A stretch of 64,000 nucleotides of DNA from Thalassobium sp. R2A62 (GTDB lineage: Bacteria; Pseudomonadota; Alphaproteobacteria; Rhodobacterales; Rhodobacteraceae). How positions within the stretch are numbered: position 1 is the first letter of the stretch; the number at the start of each line of letters is the position of its first letter. The position numbers were made by a program, and so were the translations under genes. Shown one piece after another: positions 23,374 to 31,525 of the stretch. The notes beneath the pieces were generated by a model. That model was not told the origin of the DNA, did no database searches, and saw only the letters and a program-made list of their open reading frames with translations. The stretch lies in contig NZ_GG697169.2 of the NCBI RefSeq assembly GCF_000161835.1, positions 1,955,191-2,019,190 of the forward strand, written 5' to 3'.

Positions 23374-25448
23374 CGACGCCCCTCGCGCAGCCACGCTCCA
23401 ATCACCAACAGCGCGGATACCAATAACAATAACCACGCGGGCACCAGCGAGTTCACAGTCACATCCGTTGTGACAAAAGCGTCGCGTGACGTCAGTCCAA
23501 TCCACCCCCGACCGGCGGCTGGACGCCCAGCACGCACGTTGCGCAAACGTGGTGTGCCATCCTCTAGCATGACGTTTCCACCACGCATCAGTTCGGTCAT
23601 AGGGTTCAATAGCTCACCCGTTGCGATGGTCTGTTCAAACTCGCGTGGCGCCGCAGGACCCACAGCAAGGATCGTTTCTTGATCGCCTTCGGACAAGGCA
23701 TAGAGCCCAATTTGCGGCGCTGTGTAGCGACCTTCCAAACGACCGGGTGAAATCTCGTCCAGCGTGACAATCGCGGTTTCGCCATCGGGGCGCACAATCG
23801 TCACATCCCCCACCTCGTCGCCCAAACTGCGACGCAAGATGCGCATTTCATTCCCACTGGCCTGCGCTGATAGCGCTTCTTCTTCGAGATCAGGTTCTTT
23901 CATCATCCAGTGCGCGAGGCGCCGCAATAGCTCGAGCTGTGGACCCCCACCTTCGTATCCGCGGCTCCATAGCCACGCGTGATCCGATCCCAAAAGTGCG
24001 ACCCGCCCTTCGCCCACACGGTCGAGCAGCAACAGCGGTCGTTCATTGACGCCGCTCATCACTGCGTCACCGGACACAGGTTCGACATCGACCATTCGGA
24101 ACCAACGGCCCCATCCAATGTCGTCCTCGGTCGCCGGACGCGGGGCAAAACCAGACAACCCTTCAGTCACAGGGTGACGGTCACCCAGATCGGTAATCTG
24201 GGGCTGAAACCCTTCTTCGAATACACGCGCTGTTGGACGCCCCGGCAGAATATCAGCCAGCGGCGAACGATAGAGGCTGGCAGCACCAGCAAAGTCTGGG
24301 CCCGCTGCAATCAGAACTGCGCCACCGTTTTCAACATACCCTCGGATACTCTCGAAATAGAGCGCTGGCAAAATGCCGCGCCGCTTGTAGCGGTCAAAAA
24401 TGATCAGATCGAATTCGTCAATCTTGTCGAGAAACAGCTCGCGCGTCGGAAAGGCAATCAGGCTAAGCTCGCTGACGGGAACGCCGTCCTGCTTTTCGGG
24501 TGGGCGCAGAATAGTAAAGTGAACCAAGTCGACCGAGCTGTCCGATTTCAGCAGATTGCGCCACGTACGCTCGCCCGGATGCGGCTCTCCGCTGACCAGC
24601 AGAACTCGCAGACGATCCCGCACCCCATTAATCTGAACGACCGCTTGGTTGTTGCGATCTGTTAATTCGCCTTCGGCCAAGGGGGTCGAGAATTGCAGAA
24701 CATTCATTCCGCCATGTGGCAACTGAATCGGAAGATCCATCTCGCGACCAATCGGTGCTTGAAACACCAAGGGTCTGTCCCCATCGATGGAAATCGAAAT
24801 CTCGGCGAACCCTTCAAAAGGGGCTGCGCCTTGATCTTCGACCATCAAAGTTAGCACCACTTCTTCGCCAAGGATGGCGAAAGCAGGCGCATTCTTGACG
24901 ACGACCCGGCGATCCCAATCACCCGTCCGCCCTGTGATCAATGCGTGCACGGGCGCAGGGACGTCTGGCATACGGTCGAGATCGTGAAGCCGTCCATCGG
25001 TCAATATCAAGACCCCTGCGATCCGCGCCCGAGGCTCCTCGGCCAGCACCTCGGACAGGGCCGTCATCAACTGGGTTCCGCCATCCGTGCTATTTGCGAG
25101 ATCAGCATCCCGCACAGTCACCAAACGTAGGACCGTGTTAGGACGCGCCTCGATCTGGGCAGTTAGATCTGCCAAAGCTTGGGCGGTTTGATCACCACGA
25201 TCTGAAATCGATTGGCTCGCACTTTCGTCGACGACAACCACCACAATATCCGACAGTGGCGCACGGTCCTCTTGTTGCAGGGATGGGTTTGCCAACGCCA
25301 GCAACAGCACCAATGCAGCCAGCCCGCGTAGCCACCAACCTGCAAGACCTCGCCAGATAGCAAAGCCTAAAACCACTGCCGCGAGTGCCGCGAAGAACAT
25401 TAAGATGGCAATCGGCAAAATTGGGTCAAAGATCACATTTCCGGTCAT
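23370..25448 (-). CDS. Membrane protein with VWA-like and glutamine-amidotransferase-like domains
   Basis: A 692-residue protein with two helices at the N-terminus (about 8-60) and one at the C-terminus (about 670-688). Between them lie a VWA-like segment (IVVVVVDESASQSISDRGDQ, with DxSxS) and a class-I GATase-like fold (GAVLIAAGPDFAGAASLYRS, ALLGSDHAWLWSRG) of the type in COG5426 proteins. No amidotransferase cysteine is evident. It is the last gene of a MoxR-DUF58-DUF4159-VWA operon, coupled by ATGA. It is probably part of a MoxR/VWA chaperone-like envelope assembly system. Confidence 0.75.
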   Translation of the reverse strand: MTGNVIFDPILPIAILMFFAALAAVVLGFAIWRGLAGWWLRGLAALVLLLALANPSLQQEDRAPLSDIVVVVVDESASQSISDRGDQTAQALADLTAQIEARPNTVLRLVTVRDADLANSTDGGTQLMTALSEVLAEEPRARIAGVLILTDGRLHDLDRMPDVPAPVHALITGRTGDWDRRVVVKNAPAFAILGEEVVLTLMVEDQGAAPFEGFAEISISIDGDRPLVFQAPIGREMDLPIQLPHGGMNVLQFSTPLAEGELTDRNNQAVVQINGVRDRLRVLLVSGEPHPGERTWRNLLKSDSSVDLVHFTILRPPEKQDGVPVSELSLIAFPTRELFLDKIDEFDLIIFDRYKRRGILPALYFESIRGYVENGGAVLIAAGPDFAGAASLYRSPLADILPGRPTARVFEEGFQPQITDLGDRHPVTEGLSGFAPRPATEDDIGWGRWFRMVDVEPVSGDAVMSGVNERPLLLLDRVGEGRVALLGSDHAWLWSRGYEGGGPQLELLRRLAHWMMKEPDLEEEALSAQASGNEMRILRRSLGDEVGDVTIVRPDGETAIVTLDEISPGRLEGRYTAPQIGLYALSEGDQETILAVGPAAPREFEQTIATGELLNPMTELMRGGNVMLEDGTPRLRNVRAGRPAAGRGWIGLTSRDAFVTTDVTVNSLVPAWLLLLVSALLVIGAWLREGRR

Positions 25449-28201
25449 TGCCCCAACCGATCCAACAGGTCAGGAACATGGACCTGATCCGATTTATAGT
25501 TGCCGGTCAGAACATGCATGATCAGGTTCACACCAAAGCGGTAGGCGATCTCGCGCTGGCGTTCGCCGGAATTGCCACGCCCAACAGGGAACATAAAATT
25601 ATTGCGCTGATCGACGGCCCAAGCACGGGCCCAATCATTCCCACCAATAACAACAGGGGTCACACCGTCATTGAGATTGCGAAATGGCATACCTTCGATC
25701 AACTGCGCGTCTGCTGGTGCGGCCTCGACCCAAACATCGCGGCTGGCATACCGTCCGGGGAAATCTTGTAGCAGATAGAACGTGCGGGTCAGAACATGAT
25801 CGCTGGGGATCGGTTCAAGCGCGGGAATATCCAAAGGTCGCGCGATGGCTTGCAATCTGCGGCCTTCGGGCGAGCCGCCGCCGAACCGTGCTGTGTCAGC
25901 ATCGCGCGTATCAAAGAGGATCATGCCACCGGACCGCAAATAGCGGTTTAAATTTGAATATGCGGCGCGCGACGGCAGAGCCTGATCACCCGTGATCGGC
26001 CAATAGAGGAATGGAAAGAACGCCAGTTCATCTGCATCCAGATCAACACCGATAGGGTCTGCCGGCTCAATCGATGTTCGCCGAAAGAGCGTGCGGGACA
26101 GACCCCGCAGGCCAGCCTCAGAAATTTGATCAACCTCACTGTCGCCAGTGACGACATAGCCAAGCACGACCTCGGATGTGACAACGATCGCATCAGCATC
26201 CGATTGCGCGCGCACGTCAGGTGCAAAGGCCATTGATGCGACGATGGCCACCATAGCTGTTGTCGCTCGAGGTCCAAAAAGGCGACCCGAAACAGCAAGT
26301 GATGCGACAACATCGATCGCCAACAAAGCAAGCGCCGCGGCAATCAACCAACCCTTTAGCAACACCTCGGACGCAACAGCGAGACCCTCAACTGTAATCC
26401 GCGCAGGCCATGTTGGGCGCGCAAGCGTGGTGTCTACGGTCGTCACATTCACAGCGACCGCACGGTCGTCGCCCGCATAGAGACCCGGTGGCATATCTGC
26501 TGCCGGTGTTTGCTCGGCCAACCGCGCACCGGTGATCCCCGCCAAATTCGCTGCGTCATTCAAACGTCCAAACGCATCCAGAACACCTGTCGCGGCCCAT
26601 GTTGTGCCTTCTAACTCCTCGGCGCTGGGGCTGCTGGGTCGGCTCGACACGGCCATCCGCTCGAGCATTTGCACAAACAGACCTGACAACGGAAGCGATG
26701 ACCATTCAGCGTTAGCCGTGACGTGGAAAAGGATGATCTGCCCCTCGCCCACCGATTTGCGTGTGACCAAAGGCGTGCCATCCGTCAGCTCGGCAATCAC
26801 ACGTGATGATAGGTTTGGATCAGGTTGCGCCATAACTTGGGCCGTGACCGTGACGTCGGCTGGCACCCTAAGGCCCAAAAACGGGCTATCTTCTGTGAAT
26901 GGGGCGAGTGTCTTGGGCTCACCCCAGCTCATCGCGCCACCAACAGATCGACCGCCAACCCGCAAGCGTACCGGCATCAAAGGGTCTTCTGTTGTTCGAC
27001 TGATGTCGCTCGCCGCAAGCCGAGGACCCGCAAATCGCAACAGCAAACCGCCTGCGTCGAGCCAGTCGAGAACTTCGTCTTGTTCGCCATCGGTCAGTGT
27101 CGCGACATCAGCAAAAACAAGAACATCGGGATTGGCGAGCAAAATGTCCGTCAGGGATCCATCGATAAGATCCGCTGTGGGTTCAAGCGCTTGTTCGAGG
27201 TAGTGAAGTGGTGAGAGCAGTTCGAGCCCCTCGCGATCCTCGCGACCTGCAATCAGGGCAACCTCGCGGCGGCGCAATGCATCATCGGTCAGCGTCACGG
27301 CACCCGCAGTTCGAACGCCGTCTAGTTCAAAGCGCGTGACACGATTGCGTAGCTCGGGCGGTAGGTCAAACGGAACCTCGACCGATTGTTCATCAGCGTC
27401 GAACGTCGCGGCGACCGAGGCCAGCGCGCGTTCGTTGCCAGCGGGATCAAGACCATGAGCCGTGATTGAAATGTCGCGGGTGACACCGCCAACGTCCCGT
27501 ATCGCAGTGACAGAAATTTCGCCGTCCTCAAACTGGGCAGGACGCAAGGCCAACGTGGCACGCGGGCTCTCAAACACGGTCACCGGTCCTCGCGTTTCGA
27601 GGGCAGAAAGCACGGCATCACGGCTGTCACGGTCCACACCGTCAGACATCCAATAGGTTTCAAATTCGCCCGTCAGCCCATTCGCCCAATCGGCGACATC
27701 TGCGGCAGGCGCCCACGGATTTGGCGCGAGATTGGCAATTCTTGTGCGCCATTCCGAGGGCGATTGAAACGGCAGCGCGCCCTCTGGCACATCGGTCAAT
27801 GGCACAACGGCAACCGTGCGGTCCGCACGTTCCGCGTCACCCAAAAGCTCGTCCATGCGGTCCTGTTTTGCCGACCAGTCGCGTGCATCCGCCCAACTGC
27901 CGTCGAGCAAGATCAAAAGAGGACCCGAGCCCGTGCGTTCCGTTTTGGGGTTCAAGATCGGCCCCGCAAAACCAACAATCACTGCCGCAACTGCCAGCAT
28001 GCGCAACAGCATCAGCAACCACGGTGTCTTGTCACTTTGACTGTCATCATCCGTCAGCCCCAATAGAAAAGCCACACCAGGGAACTGGCGGCGGATCGGT
28101 GCAGGCGGCACGGCGCGCAGCAGCAACCACAAGATCGGCAGAACGGTCAGCCCCAATAGCAACCAAGGTGCCAGAAATCCGAGAGGGCCGAGCATGAACA
28201 T
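25445..28201 (-). CDS. BatA-like N-terminus plus DUF4159 membrane protein
   Basis: A 918-residue protein from the MFMLGPLGFLAP start, whose ATG shares its A with the upstream DUF58 stop (TGATG). The first 60 residues hold the BatA/TIGR02226 double helix (APWLLLGLTVLPILWLLLRA), followed by a VWA-like domain, a membrane segment near 640-690 and a C-terminal DUF4159 domain (FPFLYWPITGDQALPSRAAY, GGMILFDTRDAD). DUF4159 is related to GATase-like folds. Such proteins accompany MoxR ATPases in alphaproteobacteria; the substrate is unknown. Confidence 0.8.
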   Translation of the reverse strand: MFMLGPLGFLAPWLLLGLTVLPILWLLLRAVPPAPIRRQFPGVAFLLGLTDDDSQSDKTPWLLMLLRMLAVAAVIVGFAGPILNPKTERTGSGPLLILLDGSWADARDWSAKQDRMDELLGDAERADRTVAVVPLTDVPEGALPFQSPSEWRTRIANLAPNPWAPAADVADWANGLTGEFETYWMSDGVDRDSRDAVLSALETRGPVTVFESPRATLALRPAQFEDGEISVTAIRDVGGVTRDISITAHGLDPAGNERALASVAATFDADEQSVEVPFDLPPELRNRVTRFELDGVRTAGAVTLTDDALRRREVALIAGREDREGLELLSPLHYLEQALEPTADLIDGSLTDILLANPDVLVFADVATLTDGEQDEVLDWLDAGGLLLRFAGPRLAASDISRTTEDPLMPVRLRVGGRSVGGAMSWGEPKTLAPFTEDSPFLGLRVPADVTVTAQVMAQPDPNLSSRVIAELTDGTPLVTRKSVGEGQIILFHVTANAEWSSLPLSGLFVQMLERMAVSSRPSSPSAEELEGTTWAATGVLDAFGRLNDAANLAGITGARLAEQTPAADMPPGLYAGDDRAVAVNVTTVDTTLARPTWPARITVEGLAVASEVLLKGWLIAAALALLAIDVVASLAVSGRLFGPRATTAMVAIVASMAFAPDVRAQSDADAIVVTSEVVLGYVVTGDSEVDQISEAGLRGLSRTLFRRTSIEPADPIGVDLDADELAFFPFLYWPITGDQALPSRAAYSNLNRYLRSGGMILFDTRDADTARFGGGSPEGRRLQAIARPLDIPALEPIPSDHVLTRTFYLLQDFPGRYASRDVWVEAAPADAQLIEGMPFRNLNDGVTPVVIGGNDWARAWAVDQRNNFMFPVGRGNSGERQREIAYRFGVNLIMHVLTGNYKSDQVHVPDLLDRLGQ

Positions 28202-29073
28202 CAGCGCACCTGCCCAATCGCAGAATAGAGCCACAACAGCACAGAGGACGCCGCATCACCAGTATGATGGGTCATGAACTGCCAGCCAGTTTCGCATGCC
28301 AAACGATCAAGCCGATCTTTGCGCTCAGCCAGACGATCAAGATAACGGTCCCGCAGATCCCCCGCTTTGAGTGTCTCGTGCTGGAGGCTGCCACCCATGC
28401 TCTGAAAAATTGTGCGTCCGTCAAAAGGAAACGCTTCTTCTTGGGGATCGAGGATTTGGACAAGAGCACCGCGCACACCGCGCGTTGCGGCCTCAGACAA
28501 AGCCCGTTCAACCGCATCTACATCGCCCATAAAGTCCGACACGAAAACACCACGAGACAGAGGCGTCATCGCGCTGGTATCGGGGCAACCATAGTCGTCG
28601 ACATCATCCGCGGACAATGCATCAGCGAGCCGGATCAAATGCGACTGACCCGCTCGGGTCGGCACGCCTCCGCTCGACAATCCCACACGTTCGCCACCGC
28701 GGATCAACAGAATCGACAGAGCCAGCGATAGAACACGCGCGCGGTCTGCCTTGGTCACGAGGTTCGGTTCAGACGCAAAATGCATGGAGGCTGACCCATC
28801 GACCCAAAGCTGGACGCTCTGCGCCGTTTGCCATTCTTTTTCACGTACAAAATTCTGGTCAGCACGGGCAGATCGACGCCAGTCGATGCTGCGTGCCTCA
28901 TCACCCAATTGGGCCGGTCGGTATTGCCAAAAGCTGTCCCCAACACCCGCGCGGCGTCGCCCATGTTCGCCCACCATAACAGTGGCGGCCAATTGGTCAG
29001 CCTGCGCCAAAAGCGGCGGGAACGCGCCCGCGACATCTTCGGCGCGGGTTCTAAGTGTTTGCGGCTGGGTCAA
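28201..29073 (-). CDS. DUF58 domain protein
   Basis: A 290-residue protein with DSFWQYRPAQLGDEARSIDW, the DUF58 hallmark, followed by a VWA-like half (LWVDGSASMHF). The start appears to be TTG at 29073, which overlaps the moxR stop as TTGA; no ATG lies near enough. DUF58 proteins are constant partners of MoxR ATPases and are thought to dock substrates or VWA proteins to the ring. Here it is the second gene of a four-gene operon. Confidence 0.85.
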   Translation of the reverse strand: MTQPQTLRTRAEDVAGAFPPLLAQADQLAATVMVGEHGRRRAGVGDSFWQYRPAQLGDEARSIDWRRSARADQNFVREKEWQTAQSVQLWVDGSASMHFASEPNLVTKADRARVLSLALSILLIRGGERVGLSSGGVPTRAGQSHLIRLADALSADDVDDYGCPDTSAMTPLSRGVFVSDFMGDVDAVERALSEAATRGVRGALVQILDPQEEAFPFDGRTIFQSMGGSLQHETLKAGDLRDRYLDRLAERKDRLDRLACETGWQFMTHHTGDAASSVLLWLYSAIGQVR

Positions 29074-30077
29074 GCGGCGGCCTGTGTCCGCGTCGCAGCC
29101 AATGCTGCCGCATCAATGATCGCGCCAAGATCGGCTCCCCGCGCCCGCGCAGCAAAGCTAAGCGCCATTCGGTGCATCAAAACAGGACGCGCCATTTGCA
29201 GCACATCATCCGCCGAAGGCACCAAACGCCCATCCAGCAACGCTTGGGCACGTGCGGTCAGCATCAACGCTTGGGATGCACGCGGCCCGGGGCCCCAGCT
29301 TACATTTTCGCGCACCATATCGGGGGCTGTTTCATCATCAGGGCGGCACATGCGCACCAGATCGATGATCATATCAACCACATCATTTCCGATAGGCATC
29401 TTGCGCAACAGCGTCTGCGCAGCGAGCAATGCATCAGTGCTAAAGACATCTGTTGAAACAGCGTCTTCGACACCCGTCGTTGCCATAATAATCTCGCGCT
29501 CGGTATCCCGATCTGGATAGGGCACATCGATCTGGACGAGGAAACGGTCAAGCTGGGCCTCGGGCAGCGGATAAGTGCCCTCTTGCTCAATCGGGTTCTG
29601 TGTCGCTAGGACATAAAACGGCACGCCAAGGCTTCGCTGCTCACCGGCAACTGTGACTTCTCGCTCTTGCATCGCTTGGAGCAGGGCGGACTGTGTGCGG
29701 GGGCTGGCGCGGTTGATTTCGTCAGCCATCAAAAGCTGGCAAAACACGGGCCCTTCGATAAACCGGAACGACCGTTTGCCATCATCGGCTGTCTCTAGCA
29801 CTTCAGATCCTAGAATATCGGCAGGCATCAGATCTGGCGTAAATTGAATACGGTTGCTGCCCAACCCCATGACGGTGCCGAGCGTTTCAACCAAACGCGT
29901 CTTGCCCAAGCCCGGCAAACCGATGAGCAATGCATGCCCACCAGAAATCAGAGCCGCGAGCGTAAGGTCGACGACACGTTCTTGGCCGATGAACTGCGCC
30001 GCGATGCTCTCTTTGGCTGCGCGCAGTTTGTCGCCCAGCGCTTCGATTTCAGGAACAAGGTCTTGATACTCGGACAT
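29070..30077 (-). CDS. MoxR-family AAA+ ATPase
   Basis: A 335-residue AAA+ ATPase from the MSEYQDLVPEIEAL start, with GGAG upstream; the longer frame is read-through of the divergent gene. Walker A is GLPGLGKTRL, Walker B LLMADEINRASPRTQSALLQ, and sensor-1 ATQNPIEQEGTYPLPEAQ. MoxR proteins act with VWA and DUF58 partners as maturation chaperones for metal or envelope complexes. The operon moxR-DUF58-DUF4159-VWA/GATase is complete in this window. Confidence 0.92.
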   Translation of the reverse strand: MSEYQDLVPEIEALGDKLRAAKESIAAQFIGQERVVDLTLAALISGGHALLIGLPGLGKTRLVETLGTVMGLGSNRIQFTPDLMPADILGSEVLETADDGKRSFRFIEGPVFCQLLMADEINRASPRTQSALLQAMQEREVTVAGEQRSLGVPFYVLATQNPIEQEGTYPLPEAQLDRFLVQIDVPYPDRDTEREIIMATTGVEDAVSTDVFSTDALLAAQTLLRKMPIGNDVVDMIIDLVRMCRPDDETAPDMVRENVSWGPGPRASQALMLTARAQALLDGRLVPSADDVLQMARPVLMHRMALSFAARARGADLGAIIDAAALAATRTQAAA

Positions 30078-30141
30078 GGCAATTCTCTCCAACCGCTCTA
30101 CCGTTCTGAATGAACCATTGATATCGTTAGAACGTAACCCC

Positions 30142-30741
30142 ATGACGCAGAATGACAATGTAATGAGCGGACAAATGAGCGTGACCCCCACCGCAGAAGG
30201 CCTAGCCGAGAGCGCACGCGCCGTAAAAGGGCGCGGATTCCCCCCTGTGCACCTCTGGAACCCACCATTTTGCGGCGATTTGGACATGCGGATCGCACGG
30301 GATGGCACGTGGTTTTACCTCGGCACCCCGATTGGCAGACCAGAATTGGTGCGATTGTTTTCGACCATTCTGAAATACGAGGACGGTAAATACTTTCTTG
30401 TCACGCCTGTGGAAAAGGTCGGCATCACAGTCGATGACGCGCCATTTCTGGCCAATGATTTCGATCAGGCCGGTGACGATCTAGTTTTCACGACCAGCGT
30501 TGGTGATACGGTTCGCGCAGGGCCTGACGCCCCAATCCGTGTCGAACGCGACGCGCAGACGGGCGAGCCGTCGCCCTATGTTCTGGTGCGCAGCAATCTC
30601 GAGGCATTGATCGATCGCAAGAGCTTTTACAGGTTGATTGAGATCGGAGAGCACGCCACACATGAGGGCGAACAATGGTTCGGACTGCGGTCTGGCGGAC
30701 AATTCTTCCCAATTATTCCGTCCGCCGAACTTGAGGACTAA
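30142..30741 (+). CDS. DUF1285 domain protein
   Basis: A 199-residue protein from the ATG at 30142; ATGs at 30163 and 30175 are also possible, and none has a strong Shine-Dalgarno. PPVHLWNPPFCGDLDMRIAR, GTWFYLGTPIGRPELVRLFS and RSNLEALIDRKSFYRLIE mark DUF1285, a conserved proteobacterial cytoplasmic family of unknown function. It is divergent from moxR and followed, with no gap, by the hydroxypyruvate isomerase-like gene. Confidence 0.85.
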   Translation: MTQNDNVMSGQMSVTPTAEGLAESARAVKGRGFPPVHLWNPPFCGDLDMRIARDGTWFYLGTPIGRPELVRLFSTILKYEDGKYFLVTPVEKVGITVDDAPFLANDFDQAGDDLVFTTSVGDTVRAGPDAPIRVERDAQTGEPSPYVLVRSNLEALIDRKSFYRLIEIGEHATHEGEQWFGLRSGGQFFPIIPSAELED

Positions 30742-31494
30742 ATGCCCCACTACTGTGCCAATCTGACGTTTCTCTTCAAAGAGTTGCCCTTTCGCGAACG
30801 CTTCTCGGCTGCGCGTGAAGCGGGATTTGACGCCGTTGAGGTACTGTTTCCCTATGATGCGGATGCGGCAGATATGGGCCAGCTGTTGGCCGACAACCGG
30901 CTGACCCTCGCACTGATCAACTGCCCCCCACCGAATTATACAGAGGGGCCACGCGGGTTTGCCGCCGTGCCTGAGCTGCAAGATCGGTTCCAGTATGATT
31001 TCCGGCGCACGCTGCGCTATGCGGGCGCATTGGGCGCACAGCGGGTTCACATCATGGCAGGCGTTGCAGACGGGCCAGAGGCACGCGCCTGTTTTGTCGA
31101 AAACCTAAAATGGGCAGCGGCGTTTGCGCCCAAACAGCAGCTGACGATCGAACCGATCAATTCGCTCGCAATGCCGGGTTACTTTCTAAACGACTTTGAT
31201 CAAGCAGCAGAGATTTTGGACGAGGTCGCTGCGCCAAATGTGTCGCTGCAGCTTGATGCGTATCATGCGCACACGATGACCGGTGATCTGATGGTGACAT
31301 GGGCCGCACATGGCCACCGCGCCACGCATATTCAGGTGGCAGGGCCACACCCCCACCGCGCCGAGCCACATAGCGGTGAGATCGACTTTGCCGGCTTCTT
31401 TGCGGCGCTCGACAAGAGCGGGTTCAAAGGATGGGTGAGCGGCGAATACAATCCGTCTGCGGCAACCCAAGACGGGCTACACTGGCGCGTTTAG
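30742..31494 (+). CDS. hyi: Hydroxypyruvate isomerase-like TIM-barrel protein
   Basis: A 250-residue AP-endonuclease-2-fold sugar isomerase. The metal-site strands are recognisable: GFDAVEVLFPYD, LTIEPINSLAMPGYFL, SLQLDAYHAHTMTGD, HIQVAGPHPHRAEPHSGEID and GWVSGEYNPS. The family interconverts hydroxypyruvate and tartronate semialdehyde in glyoxylate assimilation, though many members have other keto-sugar substrates. glcDEF in the same region would supply glyoxylate, but glyoxylate carboligase is not in the window. The start codon follows the DUF1285 stop directly. Confidence 0.8.
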   Translation: MPHYCANLTFLFKELPFRERFSAAREAGFDAVEVLFPYDADAADMGQLLADNRLTLALINCPPPNYTEGPRGFAAVPELQDRFQYDFRRTLRYAGALGAQRVHIMAGVADGPEARACFVENLKWAAAFAPKQQLTIEPINSLAMPGYFLNDFDQAAEILDEVAAPNVSLQLDAYHAHTMTGDLMVTWAAHGHRATHIQVAGPHPHRAEPHSGEIDFAGFFAALDKSGFKGWVSGEYNPSAATQDGLHWRV

Positions 31495-31525
31495 CCCGTT
31501 TCAACGAAGGTTCTAAGGACAAAGG

